The notes under the pieces were generated by a model. It was not told the DNA's origin. It saw only the letters and a list, made by a program, of their open reading frames with translations, and ran no database searches. This document shows positions 39,976 to 50,248 of a stretch of DNA of 53,160 nt, in pieces. Origin of the DNA: Desulfurococcales archaeon (GTDB lineage Archaea > Thermoproteota > Thermoprotei_A > Sulfolobales > NBVN01); contig JALWZB010000155.1 in assembly GCA_027002995.1 (NCBI GenBank), forward strand, positions 155,682-208,841, read 5' to 3'. Positions within the stretch are counted from its first letter, which is position 1. Each line of letters begins with the position of its first letter. A program made the position numbers and the translations under genes.

Positions 39976-40557
39976 TTAGTCTTTAAGCTTTTTTCTCGTA
40001 GCCTCCCTTACGGCCTCAAGAGCTATGCGTAACGTCTCCTCTACGCCATACGTTGCTGTGTTTATGCAGACATCAAAAACCGTTAAGTCGCTAACGTCGA
40101 TCCCGTATATCTCTTTAAATCGCTTGGACTCTGATCTCTCACGCTCTATCACTTCCCTCAACGCATCCTCAAACGACTTACCGTCCCGTGCGGCTATCCT
40201 GGACGCCCTAACCTCCCTGGGGGCGTAAAGGTACACCTTAACATGGGCTAGATCCCTCAGGATCCATCCGGCTATGTGACCGTCCACTACCACACAGCCC
40301 TTCATAGCTTCTTTTCTCGCTTCGTTATCGATCATCCTATCTATACTGTAATCTTTCTCGGCAAGTTTCGTGAACTCAAGTAAGGACATACCTCTTTCCT
40401 TAGCTAACCTCCTGAAGAGGGCACCTGATGAAACATACCTTAATTGCAATTCCTTGGCCAGAAGCTTAGCCAAAGTTGATTTCCCAGAGCCCGGCGGTCC
40501 ACTGACGGCAATAACTATCCTTTCCTCACAGTACCTTGAGGTATTACTACCCGTCAA
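39976..40557 (-). CDS. cmk: Cytidylate kinase
   Basis: The archaeal CMP kinase phosphorylates CMP/dCMP. P-loop GPPGSGKS (20-27), VVDGHIAGW and REVRASRIAARDGKS are visible, with an LID-type arginine-rich segment. It is 193 aa. A 27-nt gap separates it from eL14 and 18 nt from eL34. The N-terminal ten residues before EERIVIAVSG may be an extension from an early start. Confidence 0.92.
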   Translation of the reverse strand: MTGSNTSRYCEERIVIAVSGPPGSGKSTLAKLLAKELQLRYVSSGALFRRLAKERGMSLLEFTKLAEKDYSIDRMIDNEARKEAMKGCVVVDGHIAGWILRDLAHVKVYLYAPREVRASRIAARDGKSFEDALREVIERERSESKRFKEIYGIDVSDLTVFDVCINTATYGVEETLRIALEAVREATRKKLKD

Positions 40558-40575
40558 AAATTACCGCCTCGTTGT

Positions 40576-40854
40576 CTAACCGCTCCTTACGGCTATCCTA
40601 TAGGCGCGGGCTAGGCAGTCAGGGCATATTACGCCGCCGTAAGGTCTTTCCGGCCTCTTCAGGGTTTTCGCTCCTCTCCTAATGACGTCAGGATCGACTG
40701 GTATTCCGCCTAGTAACCTTCCACATATGGCGCATCGCGCCTTGTAATGCTTCCTCCTAATGTAAAACACCTTGGTCTCGCCACCAGGCAACCTCCTCGC
40801 CACCCTCTTCCTGGCGTGAGACCTTAGCCCCGGCCGGACCATCGTCGACCCCAT
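40576..40854 (-). CDS. Ribosomal protein eL34
   Basis: The 92-residue protein has a basic N-terminus and a zinc ribbon with CAICGRLLGGIP and CPDC, and the MVRPGLRSHARKRVARRLPGG start typical of eL34. It sits before CMP kinase, the usual archaeal order. Confidence 0.94.
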   Translation of the reverse strand: MGSTMVRPGLRSHARKRVARRLPGGETKVFYIRRKHYKARCAICGRLLGGIPVDPDVIRRGAKTLKRPERPYGGVICPDCLARAYRIAVRSG

Positions 40855-40901
40855 TGAGGGGTGATATGAGTGAGCTAAAAACCTTTATCACAACATATGC
40901 G

Positions 40902-41363
40902 TTACTGCTTAAGCCTACTTAGTTTACTTACACCAGTTAATTCATTATGTACGTATTGGTACCCTAGTACCACTGCTAAGTACAGTATCAGATCATTTAG
41001 TTGCCCGTTTATCGATATTCCCGGTAGGTTTAGAGGGGATGGTGGTAAGGGAGAACCATATTCTACTGACGCGTAGTAGAGCACGGATCTAGCAGCGATT
41101 AGGGATGTGAATATTCCTGCCCATAATCCCATTAGATTGAGGAGGAAGAACCTGCTTATGCGTCCACGTAGTGCTTTATACCTTGTCTGAAGTAGTCTTA
41201 GCTTTTTCTCCTTACGTGGCGGTGTTTTAGATAGCTTATCAGCAACTTCCTTAAGCTCCCTAATCACATCATCAATGTTTACTTTCCGTGCATACGTCCT
41301 TACCATTAATGTCCAGGGTAGAAAAGCCGCTACTGCTGTGGCGACGTAGAGTAGCACTAACAT
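40902..41363 (-). CDS. DUF106 membrane protein, YidC/Oxa1/EMC3-related
   Basis: The 153-residue protein has an N-terminal transmembrane helix (about 3-20), a basic helical cytoplasmic hairpin (about 30-70, with lysine-rich KTPPRKEKKLRLL) and two more hydrophobic helices (about 72-95 and 125-140). That is the DUF106/Ylp1 layout, distant archaeal relatives of YidC that help insert membrane proteins. Placement beside SecY fits. Its start touches the adk stop. Confidence 0.85.
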   Translation of the reverse strand: MLVLLYVATAVAAFLPWTLMVRTYARKVNIDDVIRELKEVADKLSKTPPRKEKKLRLLQTRYKALRGRISRFFLLNLMGLWAGIFTSLIAARSVLYYASVEYGSPLPPSPLNLPGISINGQLNDLILYLAVVLGYQYVHNELTGVSKLSRLKQ

Positions 41364-41364
41364 C

Positions 41365-41988
41365 TCATAGGTTCCTCACAATACTAACTACGTGATCCGC
41401 GGCTACGTCAGGTTTTCCTTCCTCGTTAATTATGAAGTTCACTGAAGCACCTACTAGGGTAGCTGCTGATATCGCGTACACCCTCATTAAGTCCATTAGC
41501 TCCTTAACTAGCTTCACGTCAGCATAATCTTTCCTGAACCTTGTCTTATCCCTTAACTGCCTAGCCACGATCTGCTCGGGCGGCGCCTCAACGAGCAGTA
41601 TGCTTGCCGGCTTTAACTCGCTTATCACGTGAAGCGGTAGTCCAGGCCACAGGCCAGTGGGTGTTTTTATCAGGACGTGCGTGTCAACGAAGCCCACGAA
41701 TTCTTTCTCGCACTTACTTGCTCTTTCGTTGAAATATTCCCTAATCATTCTTCCTGCAGCTGCCTGTGCCCCCTGCTGGACGCGTAGAGGTAGCTTCCTT
41801 ATTTCATCTCTATCCTTGGCTAAACCCTTATCCATGAGGTACTTAAGCATGTAGTCGCCAAAGTTTACTACCTCAACTTCAATTCCTTCATTCTCTAGCT
41901 TCTTACGCGCTATACTTAAGACCGTTGACTTACCTACCCCAGGTAAGCCAGCTATTACGATTATTTTTGCTTCCTTCCCTTCACTCAT
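41365..41988 (-). CDS. adkA: Adenylate kinase, archaeal type
   Basis: P-loop GLPGVGKST occurs about 14 residues after the chosen ATG 41988, which follows GGTGAGGG. A GTG at 42003 would add five residues and overlap secY. The archaeal AdkA layout is present (DKGLAKDRDEIRKLP, FVGFVDTHVLIKTPTGLWPGLP), with NMP-binding and LID regions but no zinc motif. About 207 aa. secY-adk coupling is standard in archaea. Confidence 0.92.
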   Translation of the reverse strand: MSEGKEAKIIVIAGLPGVGKSTVLSIARKKLENEGIEVEVVNFGDYMLKYLMDKGLAKDRDEIRKLPLRVQQGAQAAAGRMIREYFNERASKCEKEFVGFVDTHVLIKTPTGLWPGLPLHVISELKPASILLVEAPPEQIVARQLRDKTRFRKDYADVKLVKELMDLMRVYAISAATLVGASVNFIINEEGKPDVAADHVVSIVRNL

Positions 41989-41992
41989 TGTT

Positions 41993-43387
41993 TTATCCCT
42001 CACCTATTAGTCTCTTCAGTAACGGATATGTTTCTAGCGCCCTCTCGTACGCTATTTGCGTGTACAGCTGGTACACTATACCGACAGCCAGTAATATCCC
42101 CATTCCTGAGCCGTAGACGTTGAATATGTAACCTACAAGCGCTATCACAGCAACTATCAGTGAGCTCAGGATTGTCAGTGGGTAGATGTACTTAGCTAAT
42201 ACGTTCTGCAGTAGCTTAGGACTCTTCCTGTGCCCAGGCATCTGCAGACCCGACTTAACCAGGTTCTCTGCCTGAGCCTCCGGACCTAGGCCCGCCACCT
42301 CAATCCACATTAGACCGAATAGTAATGATAACCCTATCAGCAGAGCCGAGTAAACAGCTATCCTTACGGGTGCATAGATTAATTCTAACATAGTTCGCGG
42401 TGGCGCCATGTAGTAAACCATGGTCCTCAGCGCATTTGCTAGCCATGGCGCCTTATCAATGAGGTAAGCTGAGGCGAGGTTGTTGAACAGTATTAAGTCC
42501 GAGAACACGATACCGACTAACAGAATAGGGATGTTAGTTACGTAGAGGAACTGTAGGGGAACCCTGCTCTTTATCCCAGGTAATCTCTGCATCGTAACAG
42601 GTATGTTCACCTTCATTTGCTGCAGGTAGACAAGGATCGAGACGAGCATTATGAACGCTATTAACCCTGTTAGCGAGGGCAGCGTTCCGGCGCCAGGTAG
42701 GTACTTTCCGTAGAGGATCCTTTCTACGTCCAGCGCCCCGTTCTGAATTGCTTGAATTATGTATGGGAAGAACCCGAAGTACTCGTTAGTTCCCTGCACC
42801 TTAAGCGGACTGAACATGTCAACGATTATTCGCCTAGCAACCCCACCTAGGATGAATAAGCTTACACCGGAGCCTATGCCGTACCCTTTCTGTATGGCTT
42901 CGTCAAGTATTATCAGTATGAATGCTCCGACCATGAACTGCAGGAAGAGGGCTAGGGTGATGAATATGTTGAGCCTGTAGTACATGGCGAAGCCGAATCC
43001 CTCAACTGCCGCTATGATTACCGCCATGCCTTTTTCGGCTTGAGTGAATAGTTTCCTGTCATTGGGGTCCGTTAGGTCTAATTCAATGATCTTAGCGCCA
43101 GCGAGTATCTGAATTATCAAGCCTGAAGTCACTAGGGGACCTATACCTAGCTGCGCTATGGATCCCCTAGTTGAAGCGAATATTATGTTGACTATTTGCG
43201 GTAGGTTCAGACCTGGAACGTTTGGGAACTTAGCTAGCGGGAAAGCTAGGGTTGATGCAAGCATGTAATAAACGACTAACGCAAGGGCTGTGTATATTAA
43301 TCGTTTTTTAAGGTCGGGTTTCCTCGCCGGTTTTGGCGGCGAAGGGAAGTAATCGCCCAGCTTTGCGAATGCTTCAAGCCAACCCAT
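41993..43387 (-). CDS. secY: Preprotein translocase subunit SecY (Sec61-alpha)
   Basis: SecY is the channel of the translocon. The 464-residue protein has the plug-helix region after TM1, LIGPLVTSGLIIQILAGAKI and GIGSGVSLFILGG, and the cytoplasmic loops with KSRVPLQFLYVTNIPI, and about ten transmembrane helices. Its partner SecE is at 27992-28180. It ends the spc block and is followed by adk. Confidence 0.96.
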   Translation of the reverse strand: MGWLEAFAKLGDYFPSPPKPARKPDLKKRLIYTALALVVYYMLASTLAFPLAKFPNVPGLNLPQIVNIIFASTRGSIAQLGIGPLVTSGLIIQILAGAKIIELDLTDPNDRKLFTQAEKGMAVIIAAVEGFGFAMYYRLNIFITLALFLQFMVGAFILIILDEAIQKGYGIGSGVSLFILGGVARRIIVDMFSPLKVQGTNEYFGFFPYIIQAIQNGALDVERILYGKYLPGAGTLPSLTGLIAFIMLVSILVYLQQMKVNIPVTMQRLPGIKSRVPLQFLYVTNIPILLVGIVFSDLILFNNLASAYLIDKAPWLANALRTMVYYMAPPRTMLELIYAPVRIAVYSALLIGLSLLFGLMWIEVAGLGPEAQAENLVKSGLQMPGHRKSPKLLQNVLAKYIYPLTILSSLIVAVIALVGYIFNVYGSGMGILLAVGIVYQLYTQIAYERALETYPLLKRLIGEG

Positions 43388-43448
43388 CGTCCAGTCCCGT
43401 ATCGGTTAAGAGGAGGTAATTAAAAGCTTATTTTCTGGGGGTTGCGCC

Positions 43449-43901
43449 TTACTCCTTACTACTGAGTAGAATTACTTCCCCGCCAGCCTCCCTTATCTTA
43501 TTTATCGCTGATTCACTAGCATATGCCACCTTAACCCTTATCCTCTTATCCACTTTGCCTCCGCCGAGTAGTTTGTTTATTCCTAATGCTGAGAGATCGA
43601 CCTCGTAGACGCCGTCAACAGGCTCTATTTCCCCACGTAATATCATCTCATTGATTAGCTCGTTAAGTCGCCCTACGTTAATGGCTTTGATCTCCGTCCT
43701 TATAACAGGAGGTCTCGTGAATCCGTGCTTCCCGTACCAGTCGGGGAAGTACTTCACTACCCATGTCCATTTATGCTTACAGTAGCCGACAGCACCCACA
43801 CCGCCTCTACTGCCGGATTTCCTATGCTGACCGATCGAACCCCATCCGTGGGTTCGGGACCCGCGTTGCTTGCGGCTTTTCTTCCTTCTCCTAACTACCA
43901 T
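43449..43901 (-). CDS. Ribosomal protein uL15
   Basis: The 150-residue protein has the glycine- and arginine-rich N-terminal tail (RKKSRKQRGSRTHGWGSIGQHRKSGSRGG) that threads 23S rRNA, and the C-terminal globular part. It is archaeal/eukaryotic L27a-type. It precedes secY by 61 nt. Confidence 0.95.
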   Translation of the reverse strand: MVVRRRKKSRKQRGSRTHGWGSIGQHRKSGSRGGVGAVGYCKHKWTWVVKYFPDWYGKHGFTRPPVIRTEIKAINVGRLNELINEMILRGEIEPVDGVYEVDLSALGINKLLGGGKVDKRIRVKVAYASESAINKIREAGGEVILLSSKE

Positions 43902-43918
43902 TGTCTCTCACCACCTCT

Positions 43919-44401
43919 CTAAATCATCCTGCGAATCAAGTCGTTTATATCCGTGCCGCGGTACCCTAACTCACCGCCAGCTTTCACGGGTTTCTTTATG
44001 CTCCTCTTGAAACCCCCTCGCGGCGGGTGTAGCCTAAACACTGGCTTCACTTTGCTGTCTAATTTATGCCACTTTACCTTCCCGTCAAGTAAGGCATCAA
44101 CAAGTTCGTCTACGCCCATCCCAATTGCTTCCTTCAGTGATTCCTCTGTTATTGGTTTATTTCCTACGAGTCTCCCTCGCCTTAGTATTAGTTCCTTGAG
44201 TGTTTCCCTGTCTATCTCTCCCCAAGTGACCCAGTCCTTAACCACCCTTAGCATGCCGTCTATTGTGGGGTCTTTCGGGTAGATTACTGCTGTGAATTTC
44301 CTCGTTAATCTGAGCATCCTTAAAGTTGCTTTAACGTCTGGCGGTACGTCCACCGTTCCCCGTATCCTGATGATGGCGTATAGTGTCACCGTACTGCTCA
44401 C
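43919..44401 (-). CDS. Ribosomal protein uL30
   Basis: The 160-residue archaeal uL30 (L7-like) shows [25 protein letters not shown] and [20 protein letters not shown], with the C-terminal extension absent from bacterial L30. It overlaps uS5 by 4 nt and leads into uL15. Confidence 0.95.
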   Translation of the reverse strand: MSSTVTLYAIIRIRGTVDVPPDVKATLRMLRLTRKFTAVIYPKDPTIDGMLRVVKDWVTWGEIDRETLKELILRRGRLVGNKPITEESLKEAIGMGVDELVDALLDGKVKWHKLDSKVKPVFRLHPPRGGFKRSIKKPVKAGGELGYRGTDINDLIRRMI

Positions 44402-45033
44402 CTCCTGGTCCAGTCGTATACCGTGACGAACTTATAGGTGTTCTTGAGGGCGTCGTAAACAGCGCCGACGAAGTTTATGGTTGTTCTCGTCTCACCACGG
44501 CTCCATGTCCAAACATCCTTTATTCCTGCATACCTTAGCACAACCTTAGCTGCGTCTCCAGCGACCAAACCCGTGCCTTTGGGTGCCGGTATTAACTTAA
44601 TCCTAACACTTCCGCACTTACCCATCACTGTAAAGGGTACACTGTGTGGCTCCGTACATGAGCATGCCCAGCTACCGCATCCTCGCCTTACGGGTATTAT
44701 GTTTAGTTTCGCGTTCCTTATTGCCTTGCTTATTGCTTGCCTTACCTGCCTTGCTTTACCAAGCCCTATACCTACGTATCCGTCAAAGTTACCCACTACC
44801 ACAAGTACGCGGAAGCGCGTCATCTCGCCTGCGTCGGTCTGTTTCTGGACAATGTTAACGTCTACGACCTCATGTTGTAGGTCGGGCAGTAAGTAATCAA
44901 CTATCTCGGGCTCCTGTATGACTAGGTTCATGTCGAAGATTTCCTTGATGCTGCTAATCTTGCCTTCCTTAACCATCCAGCCTAAACGAGTTCTGGGAAC
45001 CCATTCCTCAAGCGAGGTAATCGCGCGCGACAT
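44398..45033 (-). CDS. Ribosomal protein uS5
   Basis: uS5 lines the mRNA entry channel. The 211-residue archaeal form has the dsRBD-like N-terminal domain ([23 protein letters not shown]), then [20 protein letters not shown]. It is 4 nt from uL18. Length is as in other archaea. Confidence 0.95.
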   Translation of the reverse strand: MSRAITSLEEWVPRTRLGWMVKEGKISSIKEIFDMNLVIQEPEIVDYLLPDLQHEVVDVNIVQKQTDAGEMTRFRVLVVVGNFDGYVGIGLGKARQVRQAISKAIRNAKLNIIPVRRGCGSWACSCTEPHSVPFTVMGKCGSVRIKLIPAPKGTGLVAGDAAKVVLRYAGIKDVWTWSRGETRTTINFVGAVYDALKNTYKFVTVYDWTRR

Positions 45034-45035
45034 TC

Positions 45036-45638
45036 TTAATCACCTGCCTGGAAGTAACCTATTATGATATCACGTATCTTGAGGAAGTGGTCAGGTAATT
45101 CGCGTGGGTCTAAGCTCCTGGAGAGTAGTTGAGAGAACCTTCTCTGGAACTCCTCCGGGTTCTCCTCAGCTAATTTCTTTGCATACTCCGCTATGTGCCT
45201 ACCTTGTATCCTGTCCTCGCTTGGGAGTACCTCCTCGGAAGCAGGCACCTCAACACCAGCGTCCCTTAGACCTTTGATTGCGGCATATATCCGTGAGCCG
45301 CGGACTGAAGGGTGAAGACCTATGTCGGGTATAGCGTACTCTATGCCTGCTTTCTTGGCCTTCAATCCTGCAATTAAGCCCGTTAAGTATGCAGCCGGTG
45401 TACTCTTCAAGCTACCCTTCCAGCCGAACCGCCTGAGCTTCTTGCTAGTGACCCCGACTAGGGTTTTGTCGCCGTTAGGCGCGAACTCTATTATCTGTAC
45501 TATTATCTGGGTGCTAGTCTTACGGATAACTGCCCTTATTTTCTGTCCTGACTTTATCATTCTATACCTTTTGTAGTAGTTGGTTTTGCCCTCCCTCCGT
45601 CTACGTCTCGGCACCTTATACCTAGGTCCTCTCGCCAT
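45036..45638 (-). CDS. Ribosomal protein uL18
   Basis: uL18 binds 5S rRNA. The 200-residue protein has a basic N-terminus ([19 protein letters not shown]) and [38 protein letters not shown] broken across two blocks. Family length for archaea. It lies 3 nt from eL19. Confidence 0.95.
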   Translation of the reverse strand: MARGPRYKVPRRRRREGKTNYYKRYRMIKSGQKIRAVIRKTSTQIIVQIIEFAPNGDKTLVGVTSKKLRRFGWKGSLKSTPAAYLTGLIAGLKAKKAGIEYAIPDIGLHPSVRGSRIYAAIKGLRDAGVEVPASEEVLPSEDRIQGRHIAEYAKKLAEENPEEFQRRFSQLLSRSLDPRELPDHFLKIRDIIIGYFQAGD

Positions 45639-45639
45639 G

Positions 45640-46110
45640 TCACCTCACCTGAATACCCATATCCATTAAGTGGCGTTTTAAGTCTGATAAGCTCCTGAAG
45701 GTCCCGCCCTTCGCCAGCAGGTATAGCTTCCTGTATGTCTTTCTGTCGATGACGCCATTATCGCGAAGCCACTTGAGATACCTCCTAATTTTCCTGATTG
45801 TGTACATCCACAGGCGCTTCTCGTCCACTCTAGCACCGCGCGCTCCTTTCCTCTTGCCTGGTCCCCTCCTATGTCCCTTCTTCCTCTTGCGGTGCCTCTC
45901 CTTCCATCTACCGCGCGAATTGCGGCGAGCTGGGAGCACGTAAATAGCTCCGTCCTTTATTAGGCGCCGTATGTCCTCTCTGCGCAACGCTGATTCGACA
46001 TCCTCTATCCTCTCGGGGTCGATCCTTATTCTTGACACACCCACTCCGAGCACCTCAGCCGCAAGCCTCTTCTGCATGCTTAAGTCCGTCATCTTCCCAT
46101 CACCCCGCAT
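45640..46110 (-). CDS. Ribosomal protein eL19
   Basis: The 156-residue protein shows the eL19 core (QKRLAAEVLGVGVSRIRIDP), the arginine/lysine-rich stretch KERHRKRKKGHRRGPGKRKG, and the helical tail. GTG/ATG ambiguity at the start is minor (MRGDGKMTDL or MTDL). It overlaps eL32 by 11 nt. Confidence 0.95.
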   Translation of the reverse strand: MRGDGKMTDLSMQKRLAAEVLGVGVSRIRIDPERIEDVESALRREDIRRLIKDGAIYVLPARRNSRGRWKERHRKRKKGHRRGPGKRKGARGARVDEKRLWMYTIRKIRRYLKWLRDNGVIDRKTYRKLYLLAKGGTFRSLSDLKRHLMDMGIQVR

Positions 46111-46489
46111 TAGCTATGAGGAAACCTCTTTCCTTAGCCTTATTAATTAACTCTACCCTCTTCCGTGCGCCGACAGTGGCACCTATGTACACAATAACGC
46201 TTGATGGATCTAAGCCCTCAAGCTCCCTTACCGAATGCACCACCACAGGCTTCAGTCCCTGAGGATGAAGTCCACGTATCACTCGCGGGGTTCTGTACCC
46301 TACACTAACTACTGGCGGGTGGCCCTTCAACCTTAACCTCATTGGGTTGTCCTTACCCCTAGGTCTGCGCCACTTGGGGTCGTTCTTGAACTTCTCGAAC
46401 TTCCACCACTTATTGCGCAGGAACACTATCTTCTTCTTTTTCTGGATCATGCGCTTTATCTTCTCCCTATCTAGTGCGGCCATCATCAC
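46100..46489 (-). CDS. Ribosomal protein eL32
   Basis: The 129-residue protein has WRRPRGKDNPMRLRLKGHPPVVSVGYRTPR, split here as two blocks, and an ending KAKERGFLIAN-like helix. It lies between uL6 and eL19, the archaeal spc order. Confidence 0.95.
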   Translation of the reverse strand: MMMAALDREKIKRMIQKKKKIVFLRNKWWKFEKFKNDPKWRRPRGKDNPMRLRLKGHPPVVSVGYRTPRVIRGLHPQGLKPVVVHSVRELEGLDPSSVIVYIGATVGARKRVELINKAKERGFLIANAG

Positions 46490-46497
46490 TCACCTCC

Positions 46498-47046
46498 TTA
46501 CTCCATCAACTCCTTCTTGTATATGTAGATTCCATCAACGAATACCCTCCTGTCGAAGCCACGAATCTTTGTTGCTTGCTCTATGTTTGCTGCTGTCTGG
46601 CCGACCTCCTCTATGTTAACGCCCTCAACTATTACATCGTTCTTCTGCACCCTCACCTTAACATTACCGACTATCTTGGCTACCCTAGGAGCACGTTCAC
46701 CAAGGAAGTTCTCTATCAGAACCTTATCTCCCTGCACCTTCACCGATATTGGGAAGTGTGAGTAAATGATCTTCAACCAGTACCTGTATCCCTTGGTTAC
46801 GCCCGTTATCATGTTCCTTATGTGCGCACCTATTGAGTAAACAACAGCTTTTTCCTTCCTCCGTGCAAAGAAGGTCTCCACGACCACTTTATTATCCTCT
46901 AGGTAGATACGTACTTTCCTCGCGTGGCTGAAATCCCTGACGATCTCTCCCTTGGGTCCTTTCACCCGCACGGTCTTCCCTTCAATACTTACCTCGACAC
47001 CTTCGGGAACCTCAATCTCGTCCCGCACCCTTACCTCCTTCACCAT
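46498..47046 (-). CDS. Ribosomal protein uL6
   Basis: The 182-residue protein carries two tandem L6 folds, with KTVRVKGPKGEIVRDFSHARKV in the first and KVLIENFLGERAPRVAKIVGNVKV in the second. It is 23 nt from uS8. Confidence 0.95.
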   Translation of the reverse strand: MVKEVRVRDEIEVPEGVEVSIEGKTVRVKGPKGEIVRDFSHARKVRIYLEDNKVVVETFFARRKEKAVVYSIGAHIRNMITGVTKGYRYWLKIIYSHFPISVKVQGDKVLIENFLGERAPRVAKIVGNVKVRVQKNDVIVEGVNIEEVGQTAANIEQATKIRGFDRRVFVDGIYIYKKELME

Positions 47047-47069
47047 CAGCTACCACCCTTGGAATGACT

Positions 47070-47471
47070 TCAGTATACGTATGCTAGGAGCACGCCCCCG
47101 ATTCGCCTTTCGAGGGCTTCCCTATGTGATATCACTCCCTCAGGTGTTGACAGAATTAATATTCCTATGTCCCTGGAGGGTAAGTACTTCCTTAGCCAGT
47201 GCGGCATCTCTCGTAATTCCTTGTACTTCACAGGCACTCTGGGCTTTATGACGCCAGTCTTGTTTATCCTGCCAAGTAACTGCACCTTTATTTTACCCCA
47301 TCTGCCGTCATCGATGTGCTCGAACTCACCTATGTAGCCGTATTTCTGCATGACCCTAAGTACCATAGCTATGAGCTTCGATGCTGGCGTTATCACGGCC
47401 TCCTTATGACCGCGCATTTCGTTATTCATTATTGTGGAGAGAGCGTTTGCTAGTGGGTCCATCGTCACCAT
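47070..47471 (-). CDS. Ribosomal protein uS8
   Basis: The 133-residue protein shows [45 protein letters not shown] and [20 protein letters not shown]-type C-terminal blocks of uS8. The GTG/ATG start at 47471 sits just after uS14. Confidence 0.95.
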   Translation of the reverse strand: MVTMDPLANALSTIMNNEMRGHKEAVITPASKLIAMVLRVMQKYGYIGEFEHIDDGRWGKIKVQLLGRINKTGVIKPRVPVKYKELREMPHWLRKYLPSRDIGILILSTPEGVISHREALERRIGGVLLAYVY

Positions 47472-47483
47472 GGCTTACACCTC

Positions 47484-47648
47484 CTAGCTATATTTCTTGA
47501 AGCCTAACTCGCCTGCGAGTTCCCTGAAGCACTGCCTGCATAGGTATAGCCCGTATTTTTGTATGACAGCATCCCTACTACCACATCTTCTGCAGACCTG
47601 CACGCCTCTTCCATATTTCCTCTTTATAGGCTTCCTGAACTTACCCAT
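47484..47648 (-). CDS. Ribosomal protein uS14, zinc-binding form
   Basis: This 54-residue protein reads [19 protein letters not shown] at its start and carries zinc ligands Cys19, Cys22, Cys37 and Cys40. It ends [12 protein letters not shown]. It lies between uL5 and uS8, exactly where uS14 belongs in the spc order. ATG 47648 overlaps the end of uL5 region closely. Confidence 0.95.
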   Translation of the reverse strand: MGKFRKPIKRKYGRGVQVCRRCGSRDAVIQKYGLYLCRQCFRELAGELGFKKYS

Positions 47649-47649
47649 G

Positions 47650-48222
47650 CTACATCACCCTGACTCCCAGCTCCTTTATGAAGAAAGCTATCGCTTCTAT
47701 CTTAGAAACCCTATGTCTGCGCGGTATCTTAGACCTCTTAACTCTCCGCCTCATTACCCTGTACCCTGGGCGCTCGAGCTTCACCGATATGTCCATTCCG
47801 AAGACACCTACATTGGGATCATACTTTACGCCAGGAAGTATTATGTGCTCGCTTATCCCGAACGAGAAGTTCCCGAAGTCGTCGAAACTTGATGCCTTAA
47901 CCCTGCGTCCCACAGCCTCTAAAGCTCTGTTAAGGAATGATAATGCCTTCTCACCACGTAGGGTAACAACTACGGCTATTGGCTCCCTCTTACGGATGCC
48001 GAATTCCTTGATGGTTCTTTTAGCCCTCCTTATGGATGGTTCCTGCCCAGTTAGCTCCTTTAATACTTGCTTAGCCTTCTGGAGGCGCTCTCCGGACTCA
48101 CCTACACCGATGTTGATGACTACCTTAGCTATCCTAGGCTTCAACATCGGGTTCTTATTCCACTTCTCAACCACTGCCTCGATCTCATCCTCTGTGAACG
48201 TTACTGTTCTCTTCGGGCTCAT
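47650..48222 (-). CDS. Ribosomal protein uL5
   Basis: uL5 binds 5S rRNA and P-site tRNA. The 190-residue protein has [21 protein letters not shown] and [30 protein letters not shown]-like blocks (the [11 protein letters not shown] signature). It overlaps eS4 by 4 nt. Confidence 0.95.
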   Translation of the reverse strand: MSPKRTVTFTEDEIEAVVEKWNKNPMLKPRIAKVVINIGVGESGERLQKAKQVLKELTGQEPSIRRAKRTIKEFGIRKREPIAVVVTLRGEKALSFLNRALEAVGRRVKASSFDDFGNFSFGISEHIILPGVKYDPNVGVFGMDISVKLERPGYRVMRRRVKRSKIPRRHRVSKIEAIAFFIKELGVRVM

Positions 48223-48983
48223 ACCGCTCCCTCCGGCAGCGTTATTTCAGGCTTTTCACGCCCTATAACCATAATCTTGTCTAGGGTCGTGTAGAATTTA
48301 TTGCCCTTGAAGTCCTCTAGAGCAACCTGCTTTCTATAGTGTCTCATTCCTTCGGAAACGCTTAGGAATTTAGCTACTCTGCCGACGTTCCTACCGCCGA
48401 TCACTATTACTGTTACTCCCTCCTCTAGCGGGTAGTACTCGAGTAACTCATTGCCTGGTAAGCTTATCTTGACTGAACTCATGGTTCTGTACGTGTCTTC
48501 CTCAGGATTCGTGGGGTCGCTGACCCTGATCAACACGTTCCTACCGTCGTGTAGGTTGAGTTGGATGTGGCCTCCCTTAACCGTGGTCTTGTTCTCTATC
48601 CTGCAGATTTTAAATGAAGCCTCCTCCTTGGGTATCGGTATTAGAGTCATTACCTTCACGGGGACCGGGATCATCCTGAAGTACTCTTGAGTGTCGACGA
48701 TTTCCACAACGTCCATTATACCTACAGGGTATTTGTAGTTCTTTCTCACCCTACCGTCGACCTTAATGTGTCCTTCGGCAATGATTCTCCTCGCCTCTCT
48801 AGCTGTGTCAGCTAAGCCTAGGATGTCACGCACAATAATAAGCAACGGTAATGAGCGACTTATTGGGTGAGGACCTGCTGATGGCTTAACAGTCCAGGTA
48901 CGCTCTTTCCTAAGAATAGGCCAGAACTCAGGCGCAGCAAGCCTCTTCAAGTGCCTTCTTGAACCCATTCGCGCCACTCTCAC
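48219..48983 (-). CDS. Ribosomal protein eS4
   Basis: The 254-residue protein has an S4-type RNA-binding domain, [25 protein letters not shown], and a C-terminal KOW-type region with [16 protein letters not shown]. It overlaps uL24 by 4 nt. Confidence 0.95.
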   Translation of the reverse strand: MRVARMGSRRHLKRLAAPEFWPILRKERTWTVKPSAGPHPISRSLPLLIIVRDILGLADTAREARRIIAEGHIKVDGRVRKNYKYPVGIMDVVEIVDTQEYFRMIPVPVKVMTLIPIPKEEASFKICRIENKTTVKGGHIQLNLHDGRNVLIRVSDPTNPEEDTYRTMSSVKISLPGNELLEYYPLEEGVTVIVIGGRNVGRVAKFLSVSEGMRHYRKQVALEDFKGNKFYTTLDKIMVIGREKPEITLPEGAV

Positions 48984-49471
48984 TCACCTCCTTGAGGTGT
49001 GCTTTCTTCCTTTTTAACCTCAAGTCCCTCCTTAGCCTCCTCTTCAGGTTTCTCCTCAGTCGCCTCTTCCTCAATTATTGCTTCTGGCCTTCCTTTGCGC
49101 CTCTCGATGATTTTCTTCCTGAACTTATCACTGAGGTCGAGCTTAACTATCATTACGTTCGAAGGGTGTATTGGGTAATAAACAGGCGTGCCGTCGGCCT
49201 TCTTTATCGTTACTCCATCAATATGTAAGGCTATTTTCTTGTAGTCAACTGCCACTACCTTGCCTTCATGCCCTGTCCACTCTCCCCTTACCACACGTAC
49301 GACGTCACCTTTACGAACTGGTAGCCTCTTAATACCCAGTTTCTCCCTGAGCTCCCGCACTAGCTTCGCGGTCATGAATTTCCTTCTAATGTGGTAAGGA
49401 GCATTAATCTGGGCAAGACGCTGTTTTCCTGGTTTTTTCGATTTCGGCGCCATCGCTATCCCCCACCTCAA
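48980..49471 (-). CDS. Ribosomal protein uL24
   Basis: The 163-residue protein has the KOW motif [20 protein letters not shown] and an acidic, Glu/Lys-rich C-terminal tail (about 125-163), longer than in many archaea. Start ATG 49456 ([12 protein letters not shown]) or the earlier 49471; the latter overlaps uL14. Confidence 0.94.
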   Translation of the reverse strand: MRWGIAMAPKSKKPGKQRLAQINAPYHIRRKFMTAKLVRELREKLGIKRLPVRKGDVVRVVRGEWTGHEGKVVAVDYKKIALHIDGVTIKKADGTPVYYPIHPSNVMIVKLDLSDKFRKKIIERRKGRPEAIIEEEATEEKPEEEAKEGLEVKKEESTPQGGE

Positions 49472-49887
49472 ACAACCATTGACGCTATCGTTGATAGCCT
49501 AGCCCAACGTTCAGCGGCTTCCTTAGCTATCGGTCCTCTTATCTCAGTGCCCTTAGGTGCTCCTTCCGGCGACACTATGACGCACGCATTATCCTCGAAA
49601 GCAACCCACACGCCGTTAGGCCTTCTGAAGGGTTTCTTCTGCCTCACTATTATGGCGTTCATTACCTGGCCGACTAAATCGGCGTTCCCCTTCTTTATAG
49701 TCACTACGACCATGTCACCTACCGTGGCGAAGGGTAACCTCCTTAACCTAGTCTTAAGGCCTGGAACACCTATTACCATGGCTTCCTTAGCGCCGCTATT
49801 GTCGGTTACTTTGAGTCTCGTACCAACAACTATTCCGGGAACCCTACGAACCCTACTATACGCAGCACCGCCCTTCTTCTCCGGCAC
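49468..49887 (-). CDS. Ribosomal protein uL14
   Basis: uL14 is the docking site of aIF6 and of the small subunit. The 139-residue protein shows [20 protein letters not shown] and the [16 protein letters not shown] ending. It is 1 nt from uS17. aIF6 is encoded at 29942-30616. Confidence 0.95.
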   Translation of the reverse strand: MPEKKGGAAYSRVRRVPGIVVGTRLKVTDNSGAKEAMVIGVPGLKTRLRRLPFATVGDMVVVTIKKGNADLVGQVMNAIIVRQKKPFRRPNGVWVAFEDNACVIVSPEGAPKGTEIRGPIAKEAAERWARLSTIASMVV

Positions 49888-49888
49888 C

Positions 49889-50248
49889 TTAGCTCACCCC
49901 CTTCTTAAGCACACCTAGCACTACCCAAGATACTGACTTTGCCAGCGGGCGTGTCTCACCGATTAATACAACGTCTCCGGGTTTAGCGTCAATGCATGGC
50001 GGAAGGTGAGCGTGAATACGTGACCTCCTTCGTTCATACCTCATGTACTTCTTTATGTAAACGAGGTACTCCCTCTCAATAACGACGGTTCGCCTCATCC
50101 TAGCCTTAAGTACCTTACCGACGAGTAACCCACCACGCACCTTTAGGTGTCCGTGCCAGGGGCATAGAGGATCGTCACACTCCTTCTCAGGTGGATTTAA
50201 TCCTTCATACTTTATTCCTACGTTCCTAACCCTGCTTGGCATACTCAC
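49889..50248 (-). CDS. Ribosomal protein uS17
   Basis: The 119-residue OB-fold protein shows LKARMRRTVVIEREYLVYIKKYMRYERR and AKPGDVVLIGETRPLAKSVSWVV. An N-terminal cysteine pair region (KECDDPLCPWHGH) is typical of the archaeal form. It overlaps rnp1 by 4 nt. Confidence 0.95.
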   Translation of the reverse strand: MSMPSRVRNVGIKYEGLNPPEKECDDPLCPWHGHLKVRGGLLVGKVLKARMRRTVVIEREYLVYIKKYMRYERRRSRIHAHLPPCIDAKPGDVVLIGETRPLAKSVSWVVLGVLKKGVS